From positions 62,001 to 126,000 of the forward strand of contig NZ_JBMSDZ010000003.1 of the NCBI RefSeq assembly GCF_049445995.1: a stretch of 64,000 bases of DNA, read 5' to 3'. The notes under the pieces were generated by a model. That model was not told the origin of the DNA, searched no databases, and saw nothing but the letters and a program-made list of their open reading frames with translations. The stretch is from Dyella_A sp049445995 (GTDB lineage Bacteria > Pseudomonadota > Gammaproteobacteria > Xanthomonadales > Rhodanobacteraceae). Each line of letters opens with the position of its first letter. The stretch's first letter is position 1. A program made the translations under genes and the position numbers. Shown here one piece after another: positions 24,703 to 35,947 of this stretch.

Positions 24703-25489
24703 GCGGCGAGGCTCCTTGCATCAGCGCGCGTTGCACGCGGAACAGCCAATGCTGCACGGCAGCCGGACTAGACAGCGTGAATTGCGCTGCCGTGGGGCGT
24801 CGATAGCCCACGCGGATGCCGCAGCCGCCAGCGCGGGCTACCGTGTCGAAGGCGTGCTCATCGGTGAGATCGTCGCCGATGTAGACCGGCTGGCGGCCGG
24901 CGAACGGTGGTCGCCGCAGCAGCTCACGCACGGCCCGCCCCTTGTCCATGCCGGCCGGCTTGATCTCCATCACGAGGTTGCCGGCCTGAAGCTCGTAGCC
25001 TGGCATCGCATCGGCAAGAGCGTTCGCGGCGGCGCGCATGGCCTCGAAGCGCTCGGGCGCACGGCGGCAGTGCAGGGCGATGGCGATGCCCTTGTCTTCC
25101 AGGTCGATGCCGCCGAGCGTCCCGAGCAGGGCTTCGGCACGTTGCTTGAGTTGTGCGTGTGCGGAGCTGTCGAGCCGATGCTCGCGGCGGCAGCCGTCCG
25201 CGTGGCGAAGCTGCAGGCCGTGAAGGCCGGCCATCGCCCAGGGCGGGCCGAACAGCCGGTCGAGGTCGGCCAGCGCGCGACCGCTCACCAGCGCCAGCGC
25301 GCCGTCCAGCAATGCGTGCAGATCGTGGAGCAGGGCAAGCCGGGCGGGCGGGACGGCGACGGCGGCGGGATCGTCGTGGAAATCCAGCAGGGTGCCGTCG
25401 ACGTCCAGGAATAGCGCCCAGCGCGCGCCCGGCGCAGGCAGCGGCGGCGCGGGCAGGTCGGAGGGGGCAGTGTCATCGGAGGCGGTCAT
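24662..25489 (-). CDS. otsB: Trehalose-6-phosphate phosphatase
   Basis: OtsB is a HAD phosphatase that converts trehalose-6-phosphate to trehalose. The 275-residue product has the nucleophile motif FLDVDGTLL near residue 30, SGRAL, and the acidic motif GDDLTDEHAF near 225. It is the first gene of the leftward trehalose operon; its 3' end overlaps the GH15 gene by 41 bases. The upstream region is shared with the divergent heat-shock gene clpB, which would fit stress induction of trehalose synthesis, although no otsB promoter could be pinned down. Confidence 0.95.
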   Translation of the reverse strand: MTASDDTAPSDLPAPPLPAPGARWALFLDVDGTLLDFHDDPAAVAVPPARLALLHDLHALLDGALALVSGRALADLDRLFGPPWAMAGLHGLQLRHADGCRREHRLDSSAHAQLKQRAEALLGTLGGIDLEDKGIAIALHCRRAPERFEAMRAAANALADAMPGYELQAGNLVMEIKPAGMDKGRAVRELLRRPPFAGRQPVYIGDDLTDEHAFDTVARAGGCGIRVGYRRPTAAQFTLSSPAAVQHWLFRVQRALMQGASPHDTRAHGDPAERS

Positions 25490-25535
25490 CGACGCAGCAC
25501 ACTAGTAAGGCGCATGTGAAGGCCGGGCGCATCGG

Positions 25536-25561
25536 CTTGAATCGTCCACGCCCGTCCGCAT
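25536..25561 (+). promoter_or_regulatory. Heat-shock (sigma-32) promoter of clpB
   Basis: CTTGAA (25536-25541) and CCGCAT (25556-25561) are 14 bp apart. This matches the sigma-32 pattern CTTGAA-N13-14-CCCCAT at all but one core base. It lies 54 bp before the clpB ATG, as expected for a heat-shock chaperone. Confidence 0.75.
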
Positions 25562-25614
25562 CTTGCGGCTCAGTGGCAGCGGCGCTGCCCATACTTCTCC
25601 AGAGGGAATCCCCC

Positions 25615-28203
25615 ATGCGGATGGACAAACTCACCTCGCGTTTCCAGCAGGCGCTGGCCGACGCGCAATCGCTGGCCGTGGGCCGCGACCACAACATGCT
25701 CGAACCGGTGCACGTGATGGCCGCGCTGCTCGACCAGCAGGGCGGTTCCACCGGTCCGCTGCTGACCCAGGCGCAGGTCAACGTGCCGGCGCTGCGCCAG
25801 CGCGTGGGCGAACTGCTCGGGCGTCTGCCGCAGGTGCGCGGGCAGGAAGGCAACATCAACCTCGGCAACGACCTCAATCGCCTGCTCAACCTGACCGATA
25901 AGCTGGCGCAGCAGCGCGGCGACCAGTTCATCGCCAGCGAACTGTTCGTGCTCGCGGCGCTGGAGGACAAGGGTGAGCTCGGCGCCGCCCTCAAGGAAGC
26001 CGGTGCCACTCGGGCCAATCTGGAGGCGGCGATCGAGAAGCTGCGCGGCGGCGAGAAGGTGCAGAGCGAGAACGCCGAGGAACAGCGCCAGGCGCTGGAG
26101 AAATACTGCATCGATCTCACCGCGCGCGCCGAGAGCGGCAAGCTCGATCCGGTGATCGGCCGCGACGAGGAGATCCGCCGCACCATCCAGGTGCTGCAGC
26201 GGCGCACCAAGAACAACCCGGTGCTGATCGGCGAACCGGGCGTGGGCAAGACCGCGATCGTCGAGGGCCTGGCCCAGCGCATCGTCAAGGGCGAGGTGCC
26301 CGAGGGCCTGCGCGATCGCCGCGTGCTGTCGCTGGACATGGGCGCGCTGATCGCCGGCGCCAAGTTCCGCGGCGAGTTCGAGGAGCGCCTCAAGGCCGTG
26401 CTCAACGACCTGGCGAAGAACGAGGGCCAGATCATCCTGTTCATCGACGAACTGCACACCATGGTCGGCGCGGGCAAGGCCGAGGGTTCGATGGACGCCG
26501 GCAACATGCTCAAGCCGGCGCTGGCGCGCGGCGAGCTGCACTGCATCGGCGCCACCACGCTGGACGAGTACCGCAAGTACATCGAGAAGGACGCCGCGCT
26601 GGAGCGGCGCTTCCAGAAGGTGTTCGTGGGCGAGCCCACGGTGGAGGACACCATCGCCATCCTGCGCGGCCTGAAGGAGCGCTATGCGGTGCATCACGGC
26701 GTGGAGATCACCGACCCGGCGATCGTCGCCGCGGCCACGCTGTCCAACCGCTACATCCCCGATCGCCAGCTGCCGGACAAGGCGATCGACCTGATGGACG
26801 AGGCCGCCTCGCGCATCCGCATGGAGATCGACTCCAAGCCGGAGGAACTGGACCGCCTGGAGCGCCGGCTGATCCAGCTGAAGATCCAGCGCGAGATGCT
26901 GAAGAAGGAGAAAGACGAGGAATCGAAGAAGCGCCTCGCGGATCTGGAGGCCGACATCGACAAGCTGGAGCGCGAGTTCTCCGACCTCAACGAGATCTGG
27001 AAATCCGAAAAGGCCGCGCTGCAGGGCGCGACCAGGGTGAAGGAGCAGATCGAGGCCGCGCGCGTCGAGCTGGAGGCGGCGCAGCGCCGGCAGGACTACG
27101 CCAAGATGAGCGAGATCCAGTACGGCCGCCTGCCGGAACTGGAAAAGCAGCTCGCCGCGGCGCAGGCCGCCGAGCAGCAGGGCGACTTCAAGCTGGTGCA
27201 GGACCGCGTCACCGCCGAGGAGATCGCCGAGGTGGTCTCGCGCTGGACCGGCATCCCGGTCAGCAAGATGCTCGAGGGCGAGCGCGAGAAACTGCTGAAG
27301 ATGGAGGACGCGCTGCACGCGCGGGTGGTCGGCCAGGACGAGGCGATCAAGGTGGTTGCCGATGCGGTGCGCCGCTCGCGCGCCGGGCTGTCCGATCCGA
27401 ACCGGCCCAGCGGCTCGTTCCTGTTCCTCGGCCCCACCGGGGTGGGCAAGACCGAGCTGTGCAAGGCACTGGCCGAATTCCTGTTCGACTCGGCCGATGC
27501 GATGGTGCGCATCGACATGAGCGAGTTCATGGAGAAGCACGCGGTGTCGCGGCTGGTCGGCGCGCCGCCGGGCTACGTCGGCTACGAGGAGGGCGGCTAC
27601 CTTACCGAGGCGGTGCGCCGCCGGCCGTACAGCGTGATCCTGCTGGACGAGGTGGAGAAGGCGCATCCGGACGTGTTCAACATCCTGCTGCAGGTGCTCG
27701 ACGACGGCCGCCTCACCGACGGCCAGGGTCGCACGGTGGACTTCCGCAACACGGTCATCGTGATGACCTCGAACCTCGGTTCGCACCAGATCCAGGAGCT
27801 TGCGGGCGACGATTCGCCCGAGGCGTACACGCAGATGAAGGCCGCGGTGATGGGCGTGGTGCAGGCGCACTTCCGGCCCGAGTTCATCAACCGGCTGGAC
27901 GACATCGTCGTCTTCCACCCGCTGACCAAGCCGCAGATCCGGCAGATCGCGCGCATCCAGCTGCGCAGCCTGGAGAAGCGGCTGGCCGAGCGGCAACTGG
28001 GGCTGACCATCAGCGAGAAGGCGCTGGACCTGCTGGGCAACGTCGGCTTCGATCCGGTGTATGGCGCCAGGCCGCTGAAGCGTGCGATCCAGCAGCAGGT
28101 GGAGAACCCGCTGTCGCGGGAAATCCTGGAGGGACGTTTCCCGGCCGGTGCCACCGTGGCGGTGGATGCCGAGGGCGGCCACCTGGTGTTCCGCAGGGCT
28201 TGA
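25615..28203 (+). CDS. clpB: ATP-dependent disaggregase ClpB
   Basis: ClpB is the hexameric AAA+ machine that, with DnaK, pulls proteins out of aggregates. The 862-residue product has the N-terminal Clp repeat domain, a first nucleotide-binding domain (GEPGVGKTAIVEG near residue 206), the coiled-coil M domain (about 400-525, KIQREMLKKEKDEESKKR) that distinguishes ClpB from ClpA, and a second nucleotide-binding domain (GPTGVGKTELCKAL near 608). AGAGGGA before the ATG at 25615 supports that start; an ATG two codons later is possible. A sigma-32 promoter precedes it and a perfect hairpin terminator follows. Confidence 0.97.
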   Translation: MRMDKLTSRFQQALADAQSLAVGRDHNMLEPVHVMAALLDQQGGSTGPLLTQAQVNVPALRQRVGELLGRLPQVRGQEGNINLGNDLNRLLNLTDKLAQQRGDQFIASELFVLAALEDKGELGAALKEAGATRANLEAAIEKLRGGEKVQSENAEEQRQALEKYCIDLTARAESGKLDPVIGRDEEIRRTIQVLQRRTKNNPVLIGEPGVGKTAIVEGLAQRIVKGEVPEGLRDRRVLSLDMGALIAGAKFRGEFEERLKAVLNDLAKNEGQIILFIDELHTMVGAGKAEGSMDAGNMLKPALARGELHCIGATTLDEYRKYIEKDAALERRFQKVFVGEPTVEDTIAILRGLKERYAVHHGVEITDPAIVAAATLSNRYIPDRQLPDKAIDLMDEAASRIRMEIDSKPEELDRLERRLIQLKIQREMLKKEKDEESKKRLADLEADIDKLEREFSDLNEIWKSEKAALQGATRVKEQIEAARVELEAAQRRQDYAKMSEIQYGRLPELEKQLAAAQAAEQQGDFKLVQDRVTAEEIAEVVSRWTGIPVSKMLEGEREKLLKMEDALHARVVGQDEAIKVVADAVRRSRAGLSDPNRPSGSFLFLGPTGVGKTELCKALAEFLFDSADAMVRIDMSEFMEKHAVSRLVGAPPGYVGYEEGGYLTEAVRRRPYSVILLDEVEKAHPDVFNILLQVLDDGRLTDGQGRTVDFRNTVIVMTSNLGSHQIQELAGDDSPEAYTQMKAAVMGVVQAHFRPEFINRLDDIVVFHPLTKPQIRQIARIQLRSLEKRLAERQLGLTISEKALDLLGNVGFDPVYGARPLKRAIQQQVENPLSREILEGRFPAGATVAVDAEGGHLVFRRA

Positions 28204-28221
28204 ACCAGCCGGCTTCGGAAC

Positions 28222-28251
28222 GAAGAAGCCCGCCGATTGGCGGGCTTCTTC
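28222..28251. terminator. Bidirectional terminator between clpB and TonB receptor
   Basis: A 13-bp perfect stem (GAAGAAGCCCGCC, loop GATT, complement ending GGGCTTCTTC) followed by TTGTTG lies between two convergent stop codons. The A-rich left side of the stem gives U-rich ends in both directions. Confidence 0.88.
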
Positions 28252-28273
28252 TTGTTGCATCAAGCGGGGCGGC

Positions 28274-30673
<2,400 letters not shown>

Positions 30674-30781
30674 GGATGGTTCTCCCAAATGGCGAATCGC
30701 GTCTGTGCGCGATGAAAATTCCTGCAGCAAGGCAGTGCCGATCGTGATTTGTTGCGATGCGACATGGTTCCCTTGAATCGC

Positions 30782-30810
30782 AAACTAGGCAGGCGACGGG
30801 CCTGTGTCAA
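30782..30810 (-). promoter_or_regulatory. Promoter of the TonB receptor gene
   Basis: On the reverse strand TTGACA (30810-30805) is followed after 17 bp by TAGTTT (30787-30782). The -35 is perfect and the -10 matches three of six bases. A short palindrome, ATACG-AA-CGTAT, lies upstream at 30831-30842 and could be a regulator site. The predicted leader is about 100 bases. Confidence 0.6.
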
Positions 30811-30873
30811 CCAGACGTTAGTAAAATGTGATACGAACGTATGCCGGCCATCGGCCGGATGCTTGAAATGTTT

Positions 30874-30903
30874 CGGGCAGGCGCCATAGTCGGCGCCTGC
30901 CCG
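30874..30903. other. Strong hairpin 20 bp upstream of the zinc-ribbon gene
   Basis: CGGGCAGGCGCC and its exact complement form a 12-bp stem around a six-base loop, ATAGTC, followed by ATTTCT. It stands between divergent genes, so it cannot end either coding transcript; in the rightward leader it would lie directly before the CCGGAG ribosome site at 30911. It may be an attenuator, an RNA-stability element or a single repeat unit. Confidence 0.55.
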
Positions 30904-30923
30904 ATTTCTCCCGGAGTTTGCCC

Positions 30924-31220
30924 ATGCCCATCTACGCCTTCGCCTGTCAGGCCTGCGGCCACCGCTTCGATCGTTTGCAGAAGCTGTCCGACGCCGACCC
31001 CACCCTCTGCCCGGTCTGCAACGCCGAGCAGGTGCAGCGGCAGGTGACCGCACCGTCATTCCGGCTTGCCGGCAGCGGCTGGTATGAGACCGACTTCAAG
31101 AAGGACGGCGAGAAGAAGCGCAATCTGGCCGGCGACACCGCGGCTGCGCCGGCACCGGCCACCCCCGCGGCAGCGCCGGCACCCGCCCCTGCCGCGGCGT
31201 CCGCCGCCAGCGCCGGCTGA
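30924..31220 (+). CDS. FmdB-family small zinc-ribbon protein
   Basis: The 98-residue product has two CxxC knuckles (C8-C11 and C29-C32) in an FmdB/putative regulatory protein domain (MPIYAFACQACGHRFDRLQK in the first 20 residues). It ends in a low-complexity Ala/Pro tail from residue 73. CCGGAG is positioned before the ATG at 30924. It precedes aspS by 141 bp, the same neighbourhood seen in other gammaproteobacteria. The molecular role of this family is not established. Confidence 0.85.
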   Translation: MPIYAFACQACGHRFDRLQKLSDADPTLCPVCNAEQVQRQVTAPSFRLAGSGWYETDFKKDGEKKRNLAGDTAAAPAPATPAAAPAPAPAAASAASAG

Positions 31221-31361
31221 ACGAACCACGCAGAGAACTGCGCCGATGCCATCCATGCGTAAAACATCCATGCGCAAGGCCTCCCGCCAGCGCCTGCGGT
31301 GATACCATCGGCGGCCTTTTCCCCGCCCCACGCCGCCGCCGCGGCCCGGAGTTCCAAGCGC

Positions 31362-33137
<1,776 letters not shown>

Positions 33138-33216
33138 TGTCGCCGATGCGGTCGACGTCATGGTTGGCGCGCCATGCGCGGATGCGTCGCCATGTTGAGC
33201 CGCAGATGTCGGCGCG

Positions 33217-33876
33217 ATGATCGAGCACGTCATCCTGCTGCATGGCCTGTGGATGCGCGGTTTCGCGCTGGCTATGCTGCACCGGCGGATGATGGAGGCC
33301 GGGTTCCGCGTCCATCGGTTCGACTACCTCAGCGTGGCCAACACGCAGGAGCGCATCCTGGAGCGGCTGCACGGGCGGATGGTCGAGCTGGCCGAGTCCG
33401 GCAGCGCGGTGCATCTGGTGGGGCATAGCCTGGGGGGGCTGCTGGCACTGCAGGTATGCCACGGCGCCGTGGACCTGCCGCCCGGTCGCGTGGTGTGTCT
33501 GGGCGCGCCCCTGCGCGGCAGCGCCGCGGCGCGCGAGTTTTCCGGGCTCGGCCGCAGCGGCGAGGCGCTGCTCGGCCACAACCGCGACCTGCTCGAAAAG
33601 GGCTTCGAGCGCTGGGACGGCCCGCGTCAGGTCGGCGTGATCGCCGGCCGCTCGCCGATCGGCCTGGGCGCCGTGCTGGCCCACATCGAGGGCGAGCACG
33701 ACGGCACCGTGGCAGTGTCCGAGACGCGGCTGCCCGGGCTGGCCGACCATTGCGTGGTCGATGCCAGCCACACGGGATTGCTGTTTTCCGCCGAGGTGGC
33801 GCGGCTCACCGCGCGCTTCCTGCGCGAGGGCCGCTTTGCCGATGCCGTGGCCGGCGAGCCACCCGCCGCAGGCTGA
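33217..33876 (+). CDS. Alpha/beta hydrolase (PGAP1/lipase-like)
   Basis: The 219-residue protein has HVILLHGLWM at the N terminus (oxyanion region) and the nucleophile elbow GHSLGG near residue 70. An Asp in GEHDGTVAV and a His in DASHTGLL complete a plausible triad. There is no signal peptide. It lies between aspS and yebC on the same strand. The substrate is unknown; a lipase/esterase-type hydrolase is the safest description. Confidence 0.88.
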   Translation: MIEHVILLHGLWMRGFALAMLHRRMMEAGFRVHRFDYLSVANTQERILERLHGRMVELAESGSAVHLVGHSLGGLLALQVCHGAVDLPPGRVVCLGAPLRGSAAAREFSGLGRSGEALLGHNRDLLEKGFERWDGPRQVGVIAGRSPIGLGAVLAHIEGEHDGTVAVSETRLPGLADHCVVDASHTGLLFSAEVARLTARFLREGRFADAVAGEPPAAG

Positions 33877-33950
33877 GAACAGGGGCCACCGCTGCGTGGC
33901 GTATGGAGTAAAATTCCGCGCTTCATCACCAGATCGAGTTGTGCAGCGCC

Positions 33951-34670
33951 ATGGGTAGAGGCCCGTCCATCGAAGGTCGCAAGAACGCCGAAGACGCCAG
34001 GCGCGCCAAGGTGTTCACCAAGCTCATCCGCGAGATCACCGTGGCCACCCGCGCCGGCGTGGCCGATCCGGCCGGCAATCCGCGCCTGCGCGCGGCGGTG
34101 GACAAGGCGCTGGCGGCCAACATGTCCAAGGACACCATCGAGCGCGCGATCAAGCGCGGCTCCGGCGCCGACGGCGGCGCCAACATGGAAGATCTGCGCT
34201 ACGAGGGCTATGGCCCGGCCGGCATCGCACTGATCATCGAGTGCTTCACCGACAACCCCACCCGCACCGTGGCCGACGTGCGCCATGCGCTCACCCGCCA
34301 TGGCGGCAACCTCGGCACCAGCGGCTCGGTGGTGTTCCAGTTCACCCGCTGCGGCGAGATCGTGTTCGCCACCGGCGGTGACGAAGCGGCCGAGGAAAAA
34401 GTGCTGGAGGCCGCGCTCGAGGCCGGTGCCGACGACGTGCTCAACGAGCACGGCGAGAGCATCGTGCTGTGCGCGCCGGAGCATTTCGAGGCCGTGCAGC
34501 AGGCGCTGATCGCCGCGGGGCTGGAGTCGTCGCATGCCGGCGTGGTGATGCGCCCGAACAACCGCGTGGCGGTGCCCGAGGAGGCGCAGGAAACGCTGCA
34601 GGATCTGCTCGAGCGTCTCGACGCACTCGACGACGTCAGCGAGGTCTACCACAACGCTGTGTTGCCGTGA
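33951..34670 (+). CDS. yebC: YebC/TACO1-family translation or regulatory factor
   Basis: YebC-family proteins are of two kinds, a ribosome-associated factor helping with difficult sequences and DNA-binding regulators such as PmpR. The 239-residue product has the invariant N terminus MGRGPSIEGRKNAEDARRAK (a variant of MAGHSKW) and three alpha/beta domains. The deviation from MAGHSKW is worth noting, but the rest (KDTIERAIKRGSG, EGYGPAGIALIIECFTDNPTR in part) is typical. TAAAAT at 33909-33914 may be a -10. It precedes ruvC as in most proteobacteria. Confidence 0.93.
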   Translation: MGRGPSIEGRKNAEDARRAKVFTKLIREITVATRAGVADPAGNPRLRAAVDKALAANMSKDTIERAIKRGSGADGGANMEDLRYEGYGPAGIALIIECFTDNPTRTVADVRHALTRHGGNLGTSGSVVFQFTRCGEIVFATGGDEAAEEKVLEAALEAGADDVLNEHGESIVLCAPEHFEAVQQALIAAGLESSHAGVVMRPNNRVAVPEEAQETLQDLLERLDALDDVSEVYHNAVLP

Positions 34671-34675
34671 AGGCC

Positions 34676-34815
34676 GGGACGCGGGACTCGGGACTCGGGA
34701 CTCGGAAAGGCGTTCCCTCGGCAGCACCGAAGTCATCGGTTCCACTGGCCTCATGCGCTCCCGCTTTCTCAAAGGGCGGCTCTGCCGTGTCCCGAGTCCC
34801 GGGTTCCGAGTCCCG
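34676..34815. repeat. GGGACTCG/CGAGTCCC palindromic repeat, family B copy 2, overlapping ruvC start
   Basis: The left side has GGGACTCG units from 34683 to 34705 and the right side the complementary CCGAGTCCCGGGTTCCGAGT in 34792-34815. The middle contains GCTCCCGCTTTC, also found in copy 3 at 57325. The right arm runs past the ruvC start codon at 34787 and encodes its first residues. Confidence 0.8.
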
Positions 34816-35338
34816 TGCCACCCGCATCCTCGGCATCGACCCCGGCAGCCAGCGCACCGGCGTGGGCATCATCGATGTCGACGGGCAGGGCCGGTTGTCG
34901 CATGTGTTCCACGGCGCGCTGGCCGTGGCCGGCGAGGCCACCTTCCCGCTGCGGCTGAAATGCATCTTCGACGGCCTGTGTGACATCATCGCCGCCCATC
35001 AACCGGCCGAGTGCGCGATCGAGCGCGTGTTCATGGCGCGCAATCCCGATTCCGCGCTGAAGCTGGGGCAGGCCAGGGGCGCCGCGATCTGTGCGGTGGT
35101 CAGTCAGGGGATCGCGGTGCACGAGTACGCAGCAACCGAAGTGAAGCAGTCGGTGGTCGGCAGCGGCCGCGGCGACAAGACCCAGGTACAGCACATGATC
35201 GGCATCCTGCTCGGCCTGAAGGGGCCGCTGCAGGCCGATGCGGCCGACGCGCTGGCGGTCGCCGTCACCCACGCGCACACGCGCGCCAGCCTGGCCCGCG
35301 TCGGCATTCCGCGCACGGCGTGGAGGCGCGGGCGATGA
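34787..35338 (+). CDS. ruvC: Holliday junction resolvase RuvC
   Basis: RuvC cuts Holliday junctions held by RuvAB. The core begins RILGIDPGSQRTG with the first catalytic Asp at D18, and continues with ERVFMARNPDSALKLGQARG and the C-terminal acidic DAADALAVAVTHAH. The only suitable in-frame start is GTG at 34787, preceded by AAGGGCGG. This gives 183 residues, about ten more than the usual 173, and the extra N terminus SRVPGSESR is encoded by the right arm of a palindromic repeat. The stop overlaps the ruvA ATG by three bases. Confidence 0.93.
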   Translation: MSRVPGSESRATRILGIDPGSQRTGVGIIDVDGQGRLSHVFHGALAVAGEATFPLRLKCIFDGLCDIIAAHQPAECAIERVFMARNPDSALKLGQARGAAICAVVSQGIAVHEYAATEVKQSVVGSGRGDKTQVQHMIGILLGLKGPLQADAADALAVAVTHAHTRASLARVGIPRTAWRRGR

Positions 35339-35931
35339 TCGGTCGCCTGCGCGGCACGCTCGTTTCCAGGCAGCCGCCGTGGCTGCTGATCGACGTCGGT
35401 GGCGTGGGCTACGAGCTGGAAGCGCCGATGTCGACCATCTACGACCTGCCGGCCATCGGCAAGGAGGTGATCCTGCTCACTCACCACGCGGTGAAGGAAG
35501 ACAGCGTGGCGCTGTACGGCTTCATGCACGACGCCGAGCGCACGCTGTTCCGCAACCTGCTCAAGGTCAGCGGCATCGGCGCGAAGATCGCGCTGGCGGT
35601 ACTGTCGGGCGTGTCCACCAGCGACTTCGCGCGGCTGGTGCATGCCGGCGACGTGGTGGCGCTCACCAGGATTCCCGGCATCGGCAAGAAGACCGCGGAG
35701 CGCATCGTGGTGGAGCTGCGCGACCGCGTGGGCGGGCTCACGGTGAGCCTGCCCGGCATGCCGGCGAGCGCGGCCGGGCCGCTCGACGCGCCCGGCGAGG
35801 CGACGGTGGCACTGCAGCAGCTCGGCTACAAGCCGGCCGAAGTCACGCGCCTGGTGCAGAAGGTCGCCGCCGACGGCGACAGCGCCGAGGCCATCATTCG
35901 CAAGGCACTGCGCGCCGCGCTCGGCGGCTAG
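35335..35931 (+). CDS. ruvA: Holliday junction DNA-binding protein RuvA
   Basis: RuvA holds the four-way junction for the RuvB motor. The 198-residue product has the OB-fold N terminus (MIGRLRGTLVSRQPPWLLID), two helix-hairpin-helix motifs (LLKVSGIGAKIAL and LTRIPGIGKKTAERIV) and the C-terminal RuvB-contact domain after an acidic, flexible linker. It overlaps ruvC (ATGA), so the pair is coupled. ruvB is not next; kup intervenes. Confidence 0.96.
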   Translation: MIGRLRGTLVSRQPPWLLIDVGGVGYELEAPMSTIYDLPAIGKEVILLTHHAVKEDSVALYGFMHDAERTLFRNLLKVSGIGAKIALAVLSGVSTSDFARLVHAGDVVALTRIPGIGKKTAERIVVELRDRVGGLTVSLPGMPASAAGPLDAPGEATVALQQLGYKPAEVTRLVQKVAADGDSAEAIIRKALRAALGG

Positions 35932-35947
35932 GGCAGTGGGGAACGCC

